Below, one piece after another: positions 50,711 through 63,899 of a DNA stretch of 64,000 nt. Location of the stretch: assembly GCA_020746105.1 (NCBI GenBank), contig CM036618.1:6022501-6086500 (forward strand). The letters are read 5' to 3'. Source of the DNA: Trogon surrucura (taxonomy: Eukaryota > Chordata > Aves > Trogoniformes > Trogonidae). Numbering within the stretch: position 1 is the stretch's first letter; every line of letters begins with the position of its first letter. The notes beneath the pieces are model-generated. The model worked only from the letters and a program-made list of their open reading frames with translations, was not told the DNA's origin and did no database searches. A program made the translations under genes and the position numbers.

Positions 50711-53700
50711 TCTTGTAGGCAGTGAAATTGCTTCCTCAGCATGGAAAAGCAGGGCTGTCAGGAGCACACAATAGTTGCCAACACTCTCCTGTGCTGGGGA
50801 TGGGGAAAGGAGACCTCGGAAATCTCCATCAGGAGTACGTGGGCAAGGCTTTTACCCCACAACAAGTGTCGAGAGCATGGCTAGTGTTCAGACCCAGCAA
50901 ACACTGGAGATTTACAGATCTCGGTGTCAAAAAAAATGGGGTCCTGTGTGCTGCTTGCTGTGGCACGGCATCCAGGAGAGGGACACCAGCACCCCCTGAG
51001 ATGCTTATGGAGGACAGCACCACCAGCAATCAACCATTGTTGAAGGCAAAGTAAGACCGTGGGTCATCTGCTGCTCACCCAGGCACCTCACGCAACCTCC
51101 TACATCTGTGCTGAGCAGACCTCAGTTATTTATTACTGCTGCTATTGCCAATAATCATCGTTAATGGGAACTGCGGTTTTTGCTCAAGAATACCAGAGTA
51201 AGAGCGACGTGATTTTGGCAGAGCTACTTGAGACCTGAAAAGCCAGCCCACCTAAAGAGCCAGAGAGCAACCAGGCTTTCATTAAATAACTTCAGCCACA
51301 GTTTAAGCACTTAGAATTCATGGAATTGTATTTGCTAATTTAGTATACTTACAAATATAGAGAAATCTGTGCTTTTAAAAAGCTACATAGGTGGATAAAT
51401 CCATTTAATAGATGGCACTGGAGTGAACCAGAGAGCAGGAAGCAGAATTAGAGCTTCTTTCAGTAAGAGTTAAATTGATGCAAAAAGAAAGAAAAACTGG
51501 AATTTATTATTAGAGAATTAAACCAACACTCTTTATTAAATATCCAAATGAACTTAATTATTAGAAACACGTTTCCAGCATGAGTTTCCATCTCTGTGAA
51601 AGCAATCAACCACACAAAGCATTGCCGACAGTAGCCCAAAATCCTTTGGTTTAGCCGCTCGATTTTTCTGCCAAAAATGCTTGTGGCGAGTAACTCTCAG
51701 CATAGCTGACACTAATGCACCTCTTGCAACATTCACCCAGCACACTGCAGGTGTAGCGTGGCTTACAAATCTTGAAATGCTTTGTGTCAGCATGTGGGGA
51801 ATCCACCATACAACATGGTCAAAGTAATGCAACATACTTTAAACAGACGGGACAAGGAAGGGTTCAGAGGAGACCAGTATTACTGTGATTTATGGAGGGT
51901 CACAGCCTATATTCAGCGAACTGAGCCACCCTTCTCTGTCCGGGGACAGAACAGCTGTACTCTAAGACAAGTGTTCAGGTAAGCAGTACAAATCCATTTC
52001 ATAAATATACTAACTTGCATGAAACTCTTGTTTCTATCCATTTCCAAAGGGTACAAAGCTGGGAATGGCAGAGGGTGAATTAGAAATTCAGGGCAAAGAA
52101 GAAAATATTCTAAATGGTCATATTGTCCCGTGACTATTTTCTGGTTGAGAATTCTCCTTTCATCCTTCCATCCCCTTCCCATTGAGCAGCATCGCGGCTA
52201 CCATTTGTAAGGGGCAGGGAGTGCAAAGATATCTGACTTCAGGGGATTTGGCAAAGAGTCCGGGTTCAAACCTAGCAGCAGATACAGAGCACTTGTAATG
52301 TTCAGAACTGGCCCTCTTTCTTGACCTCTGTGATTTTTATTGCTTATCTGGGTATACATAATCATTTTAAGATGTCTCCCCTTATTTACCATAAAATAAC
52401 CATGGATTATTTTTAGAAAGGTAGATGATAAATTTCAGAATGACTTTTCAACGTACCCAAGCAGACAAGGGGGAATGTGAGGTTACTGTCATGAAGGATA
52501 GCTTCTGGCAACTGATCTGAGAGAGCTGCTAATGATTTTAATTAGCTTTTGGAAGCACAATCCACCCATTCTGAAGTTGGTGCTCTGCTGCCAGCGACGA
52601 TGCTTTGGAAAACCGACGGCATAAAACATTTTCTGTAATGAGACTTCGTACAACTCCACATGTCACGCAAAGAACGATTTGTCTCCCGCAGAATTTGCAA
52701 TAGGAAATCTGCAGCTGGAAGCTTTTCCAGCTGTGGACCTCCAGCAGGTAACTGGGGATTGGCCAGTTGGGGATTGTTGACTGGGCACTGAGACTTGGCG
52801 CTGTCAGGTGCAAATCTGAAAATCAGCTTTTCCTCTTGGCAAATCATTTCACCTCATTATTTATTTCATCTATTTAGGTTACAGGCTTTCCAGAGGGATG
52901 TTAGTCTCTGCCTACATGTTTGTACAGCACCTAGTATGCACTAATCGCAGTTGGGGCTGCAGTAACAGGAAGAGTCAAGTAGCAATAAACCGGGCAAAGC
53001 AGCAGTAGATGCTGGTCCCTTTGAGGTGGTTGAGATAAGGTCTTCCACTGGAGGACCAAAGCTAGATCACAGCTCAGCAAGGAACAGCAAACCTATTCTA
53101 GTGAGGAAAGAGCAATAGGAAAAGCTACTTAAACTATTTAAAAAACCCAACTTCTTTGGAGTCTGGTGAACATGTCCGTGTTTTTCACACTTGTTCAGCC
53201 ATACATGAGCTGTGACCGGTCCTGCTGCTGTTCAGGGTCTGACTGGCCTAAATGTTAGGGCAGAGAGACAGTTATCTTTGCATGTCCCATCGTCTGCCGC
53301 ACTGAGAAGCCATCCCTAATATCCTGAGAGGTGAAAGGGGGTGAGAAATGCACTCATGCAAGAATGACAGGCAGCTGCCCAGCCAGACAGGCTGTTTGCA
53401 AAAACAGCAACTTATGGCTTCCCAAGAATCGATCTCCTGCTGAGGTGCCTCAAGTCGGGTGATGAAAAGCAGAAGGACCCAAAAGCAATAATATCTTTGG
53501 AGGCTTTCAGCACGTCCCAGCAGGGCGTTTAGCAGAGCTTGATGGCCCACAGTACATGTTAATGGCACAGTTTTGCATCCTACAACACCTTCAACAGCTC
53601 CATTACAGTTCAGTTGGGAAGAGCCAAGAAAAACCCAGTAAACCAGGGGAAAGACACTTCAAAAACTGTCCGACATCAGAACATACTGCACAACTTGGAA

Positions 53701-56700
53701 AACTTCAAAAATACCTAACTCAACACCCTCCAGGTCTGCAGCTACCCTCTCACGCATTCATTTTAGGAGGCAAGATTGAGGCAATGGCTGAGACAAGGAA
53801 CAGTTGGTCCTTCAACACAGGCAGCAGTTTAGAGCAAGGAAATGCAGAAGAAAAAAAAATGTGAGGAATGTGTGTTGCTGGTGGGGCAAGAGAAATTTAG
53901 ACTAGGAGACATTTAGACTAGGAGTCCATGAGCTCCAGTGTTTATGTTGAGTTTTTTGTCGGGCTAGAATAGCACTGGACAAAGGCTGAAATGTCCCTGT
54001 GCTCAATAGGTAGTAGATGATGCTCTCCCAGTCAGAATTTGAAGTATTCCAGAAAAGTTGAGGAGGAATCAATGGATGCAGAGACAGAATCACCAACAAT
54101 TTTGAGTGCAATGTGACTTTATGCTGAATGGTGGAATCATAGAGAGGTAGACATTGGACGTGTTGCTAATTAAACAAATCAAAGAGGAATTGACCAGAAT
54201 TTCACTGAAAATGCAAATGACAGCTGGGCTTATGATTTTCTACAACTCAGAAAAAAGTTGGGTTACTTTTATACCTTCCATTGTAAATCATTGGGCCCAG
54301 AGCACATGTTTAAGTACTTTGCTGAATCAGGGCCATTATGAATAAGAGCCTGGCAATGCTCCCCTGTTAATGAGCTTCCAGGAAATGTACAATTGTTTTT
54401 AGAAGAAGTCTAATGAAGACAGATTTGTATGAAATCTCATTTGATGCAGCCAGAAAATCCAAACTCATCAACCAAACAAAAGCATGGGAGTAATTTTTTT
54501 TGGGGGGGCGTCTGATTATACTTCCAGGAGTGCTGGTGTGTAATGCTTTCAAACTTTCATTGAACTTTACTCTCTCATTCCAAGCGATTATTTTTCCTTG
54601 ATGTCTGATGTTGAATGATATACGTGCACCTGCGTGATAATGGCTGGTTAGATATATCTTTACTGAGCTGGGAAAACCCAAAACGTCACCTCTACACTTA
54701 ACCATTTTATTGCTTTTATGGCTCTGGTATGGATCCCTTGTCTAAAAGCTACCAGTGGAGCTTACATTTGTCAGGGGAAATGTGGGTGTTTTATCATACC
54801 AGCTGTTTAAAGTCTCCTACAACTTTGCAAACTGCTTTAAGAGTCCTTGCTTTTATCACTGCTCAAACTTCCAAGCAGCCACCAGAACAAAGGAAAGAAC
54901 AGCTGGGAAGCTTTAAAAGCAGCAGTGCTTGCCGTTTCGCTCAGGTTTAAGCACAATAATTAATAAAACTACCCCTCCTCTTCCACCCTGTCTCAGTGCA
55001 CAATCACTTCCGAAAAGGATTTCTTGTCGGCCCCTTCCGCCGAGTTTCAGCAGTTACATTCCTCTATTCCAAAATAGAAATTATTATCATATCGTTGTGT
55101 CAGGATCACACGTCAACCTCCTAAAAGGCAGTGTGTGGAGGATTAAGCATAAGAAAATCTTCTGGTATTTCATTCATCTGAAGAAGAGATCCTGCAGAGG
55201 AGCAGGACTACAGCACACATGGCCAAGGGAGGCAAGAAACACCTCGCTTCAGCCATATAGAAGTCCAGTATCTCACATGAGCGAATCACATGGGTTCCAC
55301 CTCCCGCCAACGCAAAGAGTTGATGCCTCCAAAGGGTGATTTATCTCGGCTGCCTCGGACACCTCTCTTAGCATGGGATGAATCATTCCCTGACCCTCTT
55401 CTGCTCTCTCCACCGACTACAGAAGGATATCTGGCATTAGCCAAGCTCGCAGGCAGTTGCAGTTAGGTCAGGCGAATCCCACCTGGGCAGCGCGGTGGTC
55501 TGTCCAGCTTGGTTTTCCGTCAGGTTTTCCATCAGCGGAGGATGACGGATTCTCTGCAAGGATGTGAAACAAAGAACAGGGCCGAGATCTGTAACATACG
55601 GGGCTGCACAGTAATAAAGTGTGAAGAAAATTGCTTCCTTCCCCTCTGCGGTGATTAGCGTGTGCTCTGAAGTATGAGGGCTGGGTTGATGGCTGTTGTA
55701 ACTTTATCCCAACTGAAGCTGCTGGAGTAGATTTGGGGGGCGGAAATAGCACTGCAGATCCTGAGGAGATGAGTCGGGGTCCTCCAAAAAGACCCAGAGG
55801 CTTGAAATTGTGCTTGCAGGGAAATTGAGTTGTGGGATTTTAATGGGAAGTAGTGGTGATCATGTTTTCACACAGTACGTGCTTGGAGAAATACAGACAG
55901 TAGGTACAGTTCTGAGTATATTCCAAACTCACTGAGGGCTCTTAACTCCCATTAAACACAAATATAGTTATTTAAATAACTGATTTGTTTAATTTCTCTG
56001 CCTTTTCGTTCTGCTCAGGGCATCCCCATGGCTGCTGTTCTTTACCCCAGCATGATGCTATCAAACCCATGAATTGAGTCCTCACTCCAACAGGCAAGTC
56101 GAGTCCTTTGTTCACTCATTCAGCTGCCATTTCAGCAGAGATCTTCCAGGGATGAGTTGTCCTTGCTCCGAAATAACATAGTGAGTTCCCTGAGATGTTC
56201 AGCTCCCAAAACCCCAGGCTAATGCCATCTCCTCCCCATGGAGACCTCCCATATACCACCAGAGGAAGGGAGAGCTGAATTTAGCCCAAGACCTTGGCTG
56301 TTCAGCAGAAGATCATTGCATCATGGCCACACAGACTCCTGGCATTAAACAGGCATTATTGCAAGGAAAAACACTCGAAGCACGTTAAGTAACACAAGGT
56401 ACCTGTGTTTCCCAGCTGAGACTTTTCCAAGATAGTGGCAGCAACGTTTCCGACAGACGGCGTTTACAAATCATTATTAACAAAACAAAGCATTTTAAAG
56501 AGAGTCACCCCAGGGCACTCTGGCCTCTGTTAAAACAGACTTTTCAAAAACATTTATGGACTTAAATAAAACTCATTTCAGAATGCCAGTGAAATTGCCT
56601 CCAGGTTGCACTCTGGCTTTGCTACCAGTCTAGTCCTTAAAATTACTCGCTGGGAAAGGGAAAGTTTTTTTTCCCAGCTAAAGGGTTCCCGTGTGTGCAG

Positions 56701-59700
56701 CTCAGCTGTGAGAGCCCTGCCAGAATGCAGCTGACCAGATGCGGGTGGCTGAGATTTGATGCCGTGTATATACCAGATTGCCATTATTGTTATTACTGCT
56801 ATTATTATTATTACTATTATTATGATGACGGTGTGTATTACAGCCTTGCATGAAAGTTTACATAGGCAAAAGATGGGACTTGCAAATGCTATAGCGGGGA
56901 ACTGAGGCACAGTGAGATCAAATGATTTGCCCCAGGATGCACAGGTGGGCAATGGTAGAGCTGGGAAAATAGCTCAGCTTCCCTGAGACCTAAACTGGCC
57001 TTTTTAAAACAGGTCTAACTACATTTTTAAGGTGTCTGTCACACTGGTATGCAAGCTCCTGTCCCAATAGCCCAACCTGCACGTAAACCACTGTGCTCTG
57101 GAAGCTGTTCTTTATCCTTCTGCCAGTATATGCAAAAAAACCGTCATTAATAAGAATGGCAGAAATCGTTGCAGAAGTGCATTTGCTGGTAACTTTCACT
57201 CTCTAGCTCATATTGTTAACACACCCGGCTCCAAATGCTGGATGGCAGATGGAAATACTCATTGGCCTGATGGATTTATGGACGTCTGAATCCTTGTGGC
57301 AGTACATATTGCCTTCACAACAACGTTTTCTTCGCAGTGAGCCAAGTCGTGGTGCAGCTGAAGTTACTGGAAGTTTTGCCACTAACTTTAATGGGATCAG
57401 GATTTGGATTTGTGTCTGCAGATGCAAAATAACGCGCTGTTGCAAATTTGGAAAGCAGGAGTTGAATTAAATGGGGTGAGACTGAGGGAAAAAAGAGAGA
57501 AAAATTGAATCTCTGGTTAGTTCTAGGATAGGGTTTTGCCGCATCTCCTTGTTCTGAAGGAGGTAGTCCCACAACCACGCAGATGTTATGAGCAGATGAG
57601 TATTTGGCCCAGGAAGAAATGTTTTTTCACCTCCAGGCAAGGAGCTGTAACTCCAGCCCGTACCACTGGTGATCAAAATCTGGCACTTGTGTGGCATTTG
57701 CTTGGTGCACTGCTTGAAACTACATGTTGTCCTCTGCCTGGTTTCCAGCAGATAACTGTCTACACTACACAAAAATTCTTAAATGCAAGTATAAGATGGA
57801 CACGCTGCTGTATCTAGCAGGGGACTGACCTGAACAGGAGACTTTGGCCTAAGAACAGTCCAAACACTTTCTTTGAAATAAGTTTGTAGAAGGGATAAGA
57901 GATAGGAGCAAGGACAATTCACCAAAGAGTTTTAGGTAAGACAAGCCTGAACACTCCTGTGACACAGGACATGTCAGCAATCTTTTTTCTGTTGCCTCCT
58001 CACCTGGAAGAGTTGGCCTGGGAAGCCTTGCTTACTGTAAACATTTCTGGTTGGGCAAATATCGGGAAGTGTAGGACATTCCAGACAACTGAATTCTGGG
58101 GTGATTTCTAACATATGTGGTATAAAACTGTGGTTATAAAACTCACAACAATCCAAACTGGTGCCCTGGTGGTGGACGGGGAGGATGCTGTTTTGGTCTG
58201 TGCTCGTGCTACTATAAATTGCAGCACCGATGCACAACAAGCAGAGGCTGGAGATGTCCAAGAGGTCCCAGAAGCCTGCACTCAGTTGTGGTGAGTGTCA
58301 CCATCCCCAGGCTGAGAAGTGAGAGGATATATGTGATGAATTGGATTTATATGACACTCAGCATTCCTTTTAACCCTTTTGCTGGTGATAGGGGTTTTTG
58401 TCACAAGATTCTACAGCATGTGAAGGCAGGTTTTGCAGAAAAAGTGAACAAACGGGAGCTGATAACACCTGGACTCAGCTCCTGACATTGCTTTGGTGAT
58501 TTTGAGGCTGTTCTGAAACCACCAGGGAAGCTACAGATGCATTTGGTGGGGCAAGGGTGGTGTGTCACCTCCTGCAACTCACCTCCATCCCCTCCCAGGG
58601 AAGAAGAGCACTTCACCTAAAAAACTATTTCAGAAGCTGAAGAGAAAACCACCGACCATGTTCCCTGAGCACCTACAATCTAGCCCAACAAGCACAAGTC
58701 TTTTCACAGCTCTGTCTTGAAAGAGGAGACGAAATCCTTTTTCCTGAGCTTCTCGGCTCGGCTAGTTCCAGCTGTGAGCTCACAGCCGCTCTCCTCCGCG
58801 GGCAGAGGGAGATAGCGACATGGATGATTACGCAAGACAGGTGTGATGCCAAGAACATCGTCACCCGCTTCGCTTGCCAAGTACCTGGATGAAGCATGAA
58901 CAATCGCATCCTGCAGATAGCTCCATCAGCCGATGAGCACATTCCCCTTGGAGATAGGATGACTAGAGATGCAAACTAATGTGCTTGTGAGCCTTTCATG
59001 TGCAGAGCTGTAACAGATGTTTAAAGATCATCCTCTGGCACTGAGAAACTGTCTAGGAGGCCCTAGGTAGGAGTTTTCTTGGCATACTTTTTTTTTTTTT
59101 TCAAATGAGCTGAAGGGGGAAAGTTCCTGTTAGTGATTATTTTCTGTCTGTGAGGAAGGGGCTTAGGATGAGTGTCCCAGCTCATGTATCAGGGAATGCC
59201 AACCAGACAAATGCAGTTTTCCTCTCCCCTGTGGGTCCCTATCCCAGCAAGCTTTACAAAGACCCATAAGACATCCTTTCTGGTGACACCAGCAATTAAA
59301 AACCTGCAGCTGGAAACATCTCACACTTTCCCTGACGGTGCTCCACACAAACATGAATCACAGGTGACACCTGCAAGAATCGCAGCCAACAATAACACAG
59401 ATTTATGCAGAAATTATGTTGAAGATGAGAGAAAGCTGAGAAAAAAGAAAAAAAAAAAGGTGGTGTGTGTTCTTCAGGGCTGGCCTAGACACTTTGAAAT
59501 GCAGTGTTACAGACCCCATTGTGCACGGTGGTCAGTCTCTTCAGCAAGATTTCTCCTGCTTGGCCATGCCCTTCTCTTCAATAACTAAGGCATTGCAGGC
59601 ACGTTTTCTGATGCCTTGATTGCAAAATAAGTTGGCCCTTGCCGTAACTAGACCCTTGCCAACACCACATGGGCATGAAGCTTTGCATGTCCCTGTGATT

Positions 59701-60030
59701 TCACTGCCTTGGGATTGTTTTGGGCTGCAACGATGGTGGGCACAGGCACAGGCAGCTCAGCACATGGATGGCCTTTTGAGCATGACTGGAGGATGCGACT
59801 CCTGTCTCAGTGGTCCATTCAGTAGCACCAGTCCTCAGAGCTCATCAGGAGACCATGACCCTGCCCTGACATGTGAGGACCACCATTATGTAACACTGGT
59901 AGCCAAAGATGACAACAGCAGGTCATGCAAGCTTTAGAAAACATGGCCACCTGTTTGAGCACCTAAAGGGTGAACTCCACTGATGCTAGGTGAGGAGCTC
60001 ATTGCAAATCTGACCTGATATTCCTCTGAC
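50711..60030. other. Long unique intergenic stretch, about 9.3 kb
   Basis: I recognise no gene, RNA or LINE. Local features are a tandem duplication at 53895-53924, a TTA-type microsatellite at 56781-56831, a T-run at about 59089-59101, an A-rich tract at about 59440-59458 and a mildly CpG-richer patch at about 58735-58880. Open frames up to about 138 codons show no family signature. Confidence 0.55.
56781..56831. repeat. TTA/ATT microsatellite, imperfect
   Basis: About 50 nt of interrupted ATT/TTA units (CCATTATTGTTATTACTGCT, then ATTATTATTATTACTATTAT) at the centre of unique sequence. It is likely length-variable. Confidence 0.85.
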
Positions 60031-60165
60031 TCGATGGACTTGATGGTGGAGGTTGGACTCGATGATCTTAAAGGTCTCTTCCAACAGAAACTGTTCTATG
60101 AATCTACGATTCTATGATTCTATGTTTGATTCTGTAATTCCATGATTCTAGGATTCTATGACTCT
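60030..60165 (+). mobile_element. CR1 LINE 3' tip with expanded octamer tail
   Basis: GGTTGGACTCGATGATCTTA and AAGGTCTCTTCCAACAGAAA mark the CR1 3' UTR. At least seven imperfect octamers follow (TTCTATGA, ATCTACGA, TTCTATGATTCTATG, TTCTGTAA, TTCCATGATTCTAGG), running to about 60165. The tail is unusually long and varied for the copies in this window. Confidence 0.92.
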
Positions 60166-62039
60166 GCCCTCCACGAGCAGAAGGTGGAGGCCTACAGCTC
60201 CTTTCTTTAATCTTGTCCATCTCCTTTCCTTCTCACCAGCAGATGGGCTCTCTCCAGCTGTGAGTATATTTGATTTGCAGGTTGTTAAGTCTTTAAAGTT
60301 CCTAGCTGACATTCCTATTGAACAGTCAAATGCCTGGCACAAGCAATCAGGACCATATCTAACCAAACTCTCTATTTCTCCTATGAAACCCTAGAACAAC
60401 AATTTAAGTTCTTGACTGAGGACAGCCCATCCCACCATAAAATAATGCCTGCAAGACACCATCACATGCTGCAAAATATTCTTGGGCAAGTCCTGTTCGA
60501 TCAGTGACTTTTCTTTTCGTAGAGCAGCAAAAATGTCTTCAACTAACTCAATGGGTTTGGTGATACTACTGTGGTGCTACTTATCTTTAAACAAGAAAGA
60601 GCATTTATCCTCAGGGTCTGACCTAGAGCCACTACAAAGAACCAGAAATCTTTTAACTGATTACACAGAGCTGGGAATAGACAGCACCTGACCATTGAAA
60701 AAAGACCTTCTTTTTCGTGCTGTTGTTGAGAAGAGATAGAGAAGACACAGATGTAGATAAATAGGGCATTAAAGACTTTTTTTAACATAGTCTGGAAGAC
60801 CATGGGAAAAACTCACCCACTCCTTCTTTATTTATCAGTGCAGTGTTCTGAACACTGGCTCTTGGCAAAGGAATATTTCACTGCTAGGGTGGAAGGGGAA
60901 ACCTGACATTGAATGACTGTCAAAGTTAAAGGGAGTTTTGTTCCAGGTGTCAAAAAAAAGGACAGAGACACAAAATAGTTACAACTTCTAGTAAAAAATG
61001 GAGTCAGGTGCTCTCAGTTTGTGTTGGTAAAACAGTGGTTTCTCTCCCACTTTTCTGGATTTTTTGTTTAACATTGGGGTTACAACACTGTAAGTTTGTT
61101 TGCAGGCTTGTTGAACATGAAGTTTAATTCATTAATGTTTATAAAGTGTTTTAAGATCTGCAGCTGGATAAGTGCTAAGTAGTCTTATTGCTGTAATACA
61201 GATGAATTTGCTTATCTCTCATGTAAATCAGCTTAAAACATTACCCTGAAATTAACAGCTCTGAGGTTAACAATAGGCTCAACCACACACTAAACTGCAG
61301 CACTTATCATATCATAACATTACCCTTATTAATTACATGCCCTGCTGTGGTTTTTGGACCAAAATCAGCAACGCTTCAGATACGGGCAGCCGGACAGCGC
61401 CGGGAGGAAAGTGTTTGTAACTGCACGACACATATGTTAATCGTGAAATTAAACAGATGGCCCAGTCACTCATCAGCAAAAGTCCACCAGGGACTGTAAG
61501 AAAGAAGGAGATTTCCGATGTAACATAACAATTTGGACATCAGAAGGTTTCGAGTTACAAGATTTTTCTTTATCCTCCACCTGAAACTTTTAAGGGGTAA
61601 CGTCAGGGAATTTCATCCGGACCTCAGATACTAATCTCGTTTTGTGCTGTTTTGATCTGCCTGTTGAGAGCTGGCAGCCAGCTTTGCCGACTCCACGTAA
61701 GAGTACACCCTTCAGCAGATGGACTGGCCCTGTGCAGCCACAGACATGTGTCTGGAGCTTGCAAATCAGCCCTCCCCTTCTCCAGAGACCCTCGCCAATG
61801 ATCAGCTTGTAAAAAAGCTAGACCCAGCACTCCCTGCATCATCAGGACAGGTTTAAGCGGCTGAGATGCAGGAGAGTGGGAGCAAGTGTTCACTTATTGC
61901 TCATCTGTGCATCTCTGCTGAAGTCAACAGTGTCAGGTCGAATGGTAAACCTGGGTTCAGGCTAAGCCCACATTAAACTCATTGTACAAATGTTGCTTAC
62001 TCTAAGCAGCATTCACAAGTAATACCTACCTCAAGTATT
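60166..62039. other. Unique intergenic sequence
   Basis: About 1.9 kb without gene or mobile element. The part at about 61100-61350 is AT-rich, of low repeat content and has AACCACAC at 61281-61288, a RUNX-type site. It is a candidate conserved non-coding block. Confidence 0.5.
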
Positions 62040-62238
62040 GCTGTGAGGGTGGTGAAACACTTGCACAGGTTGCCCAGACAAGTGATGGTGGAGGCCCCAT
62101 CCCTGGAGACATTCAGGGTCAGGCTTGATGGGGCTCTGAGCAACCTGATCTAGTTCAAGATGTCCCTGCTCACTGCAGGGGGGTTGGACTGGATGACCTT
62201 TACAGGTCCCTTCCAACCCAACGCATTCTATGATTCTC
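62040..62238 (+). mobile_element. CR1 LINE 3' fragment
   Basis: TTGCACAGGTTGCCCAGACA, CCCCATCCCTGGAGACATTC, TTGGACTGGATGACCTTTAC and AGGTCCCTTCCAACCCAACG are followed by CATTCTATGATTCTCT. About 200 nt are present, 5'-truncated. Confidence 0.93.
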
Positions 62239-63899
62239 TAATGCCTGGTGTGAAACTGTTAAAAAGGGGGATAATGGACCCGATTAAGATTAAATTCAAT
62301 TTATGTCTGAATTCTGCATCCTACTTCAGACGTGAGAGCGGTGATTATCAATATTTTTAAATGCATTTCTGACAACCGTTAGCAGTTCTAACCTAAGTAA
62401 GGGCTCTGATACACAGGTGCACGGTAGTGACAGCTTGTACACAGAATGATTCACAATCTAAGAGGACACCAAAGCAAAACTAGATGAAGGGAAGAAAGAG
62501 TTATTATCCTCAGAGCACCTACAGCCACAATTTTGGTGGTATTTAAATGCCTACTGGTGTTTTCAAAACTTGACATCTAATTCCCTTTGAAAACCTGTTC
62601 CAGATTTACAGAAGTGGTCAGCTCTCCCAACTGGAGATACATTTTCAAAAAGAGCTCAGATCCTAATTAGGCAACGGGTGAGTTGTCAGAAGTGCCCAGC
62701 GTGGGGCTTTAAAATGTTTTGGAAAAATGGGAATAAGAATCAAAATGTGCACTGAGGGTATGAAACAACAAGTTTACACAGCCTCTATCAGTTGCAGGTT
62801 GAGATTATGTGTTTGGACTTAATCAAAAGGCTTAAAAGATTATTCATTTTAACTTCAGTTACCTACCATCTCTCTTTTCTGCAACACAGATAGCCTTTTC
62901 TTCCCATCACATCGATTTTCCTACACAGAACAGTTTGGGGAAAAGAGAGCATTTTTCTCTGTTTAATATTTACAGAAGGAGGACTTTTTATTATATTTTA
63001 TTCCCACGTCATCTTAATATTTTTTAGTTTCCTTCTGAATCCTGAAGCTTTTAGTTTATCTACATTCCTTTTAAAATTGACTGGGATTTAACAGAAGCCT
63101 TAGAGTTTCTATTTCAAAAATATCAATGAGTATGAAAAAAAAAGCTCATTTTGCTTATATTTTCCATGTGCGATAAAATGATTTCACAATGAGCCCAAAT
63201 TAGAGAGTGGCTCAGGAACACGGAGCTGGGAAATGCAGAAAAAAAAAATCCGTGTGAACTTTTTCACACACCTCTAAAGGCACAATATTGATTTGAACTT
63301 TTGCCATTTTTCTTTCAAGTAAAACTAAAAATTCCGTGTCTTCTATTGAAACTTAACCTGGTTATTCTTTCACCAAGAAATGACCACGTAGTGGGTTTGC
63401 TCAGTAATAACGTTACCTCAGAAATCATCATTGCCAGATCAATGTCTTGTATAGGTCTCTCTGGCTCCTGTGTAGATGCACCAGCAAGTGGCCCAAGGCT
63501 TCAGACTGGGGTCCCGTGGCCCTGAAATCCTGGAGGAGAATATTTTTCCTTTCTTAAGGGTTGATCTCTGTGGAGCCTCGAGCTTCACTGGTCAGAGTCG
63601 CAAGCTCTGGTAGGTTATAGCAGAGAAATTAGGGGTGGTGTGTCCGTCACCATGTCCAACAGGGCTTGTGGCGAGTGCAAAGAATTGGGGCCACGTCAGA
63701 GACATGCATCTTGCACCAGGAATAAGATGGTGCAGGTACCCCATGCAGAGCACTGAAAGACAAGTCTGAAGCTTGGTGAACTGGTCGTGTGTGATGTACC
63801 TTGTATGTGGGCCCTGGTACCCCAGAAGCCATGCAGAGGTCTCTTTATGACTGGGACAAAACTGTGTGTGCTCACATGCAAACCCCACCCTACTCAGTT
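62239..63899. other. Unique intergenic sequence
   Basis: About 1.7 kb of AT-rich unique sequence. No gene or repeat is recognised. Confidence 0.55.

Noticed and set aside
53895..53924. Two copies of ATTTAGACTAGGAG
   Set aside because: A 14-nt local duplication with no further copies; replication slippage explains it.
58771..58786. Perfect 16-bp palindrome
   Set aside because: About one such palindrome is expected by chance in 64 kb.
59172..59588. 138-codon open frame on the plus strand
   Set aside because: It runs through an A-rich tract giving a Lys run, has no family signature and no promoter or poly(A) context.
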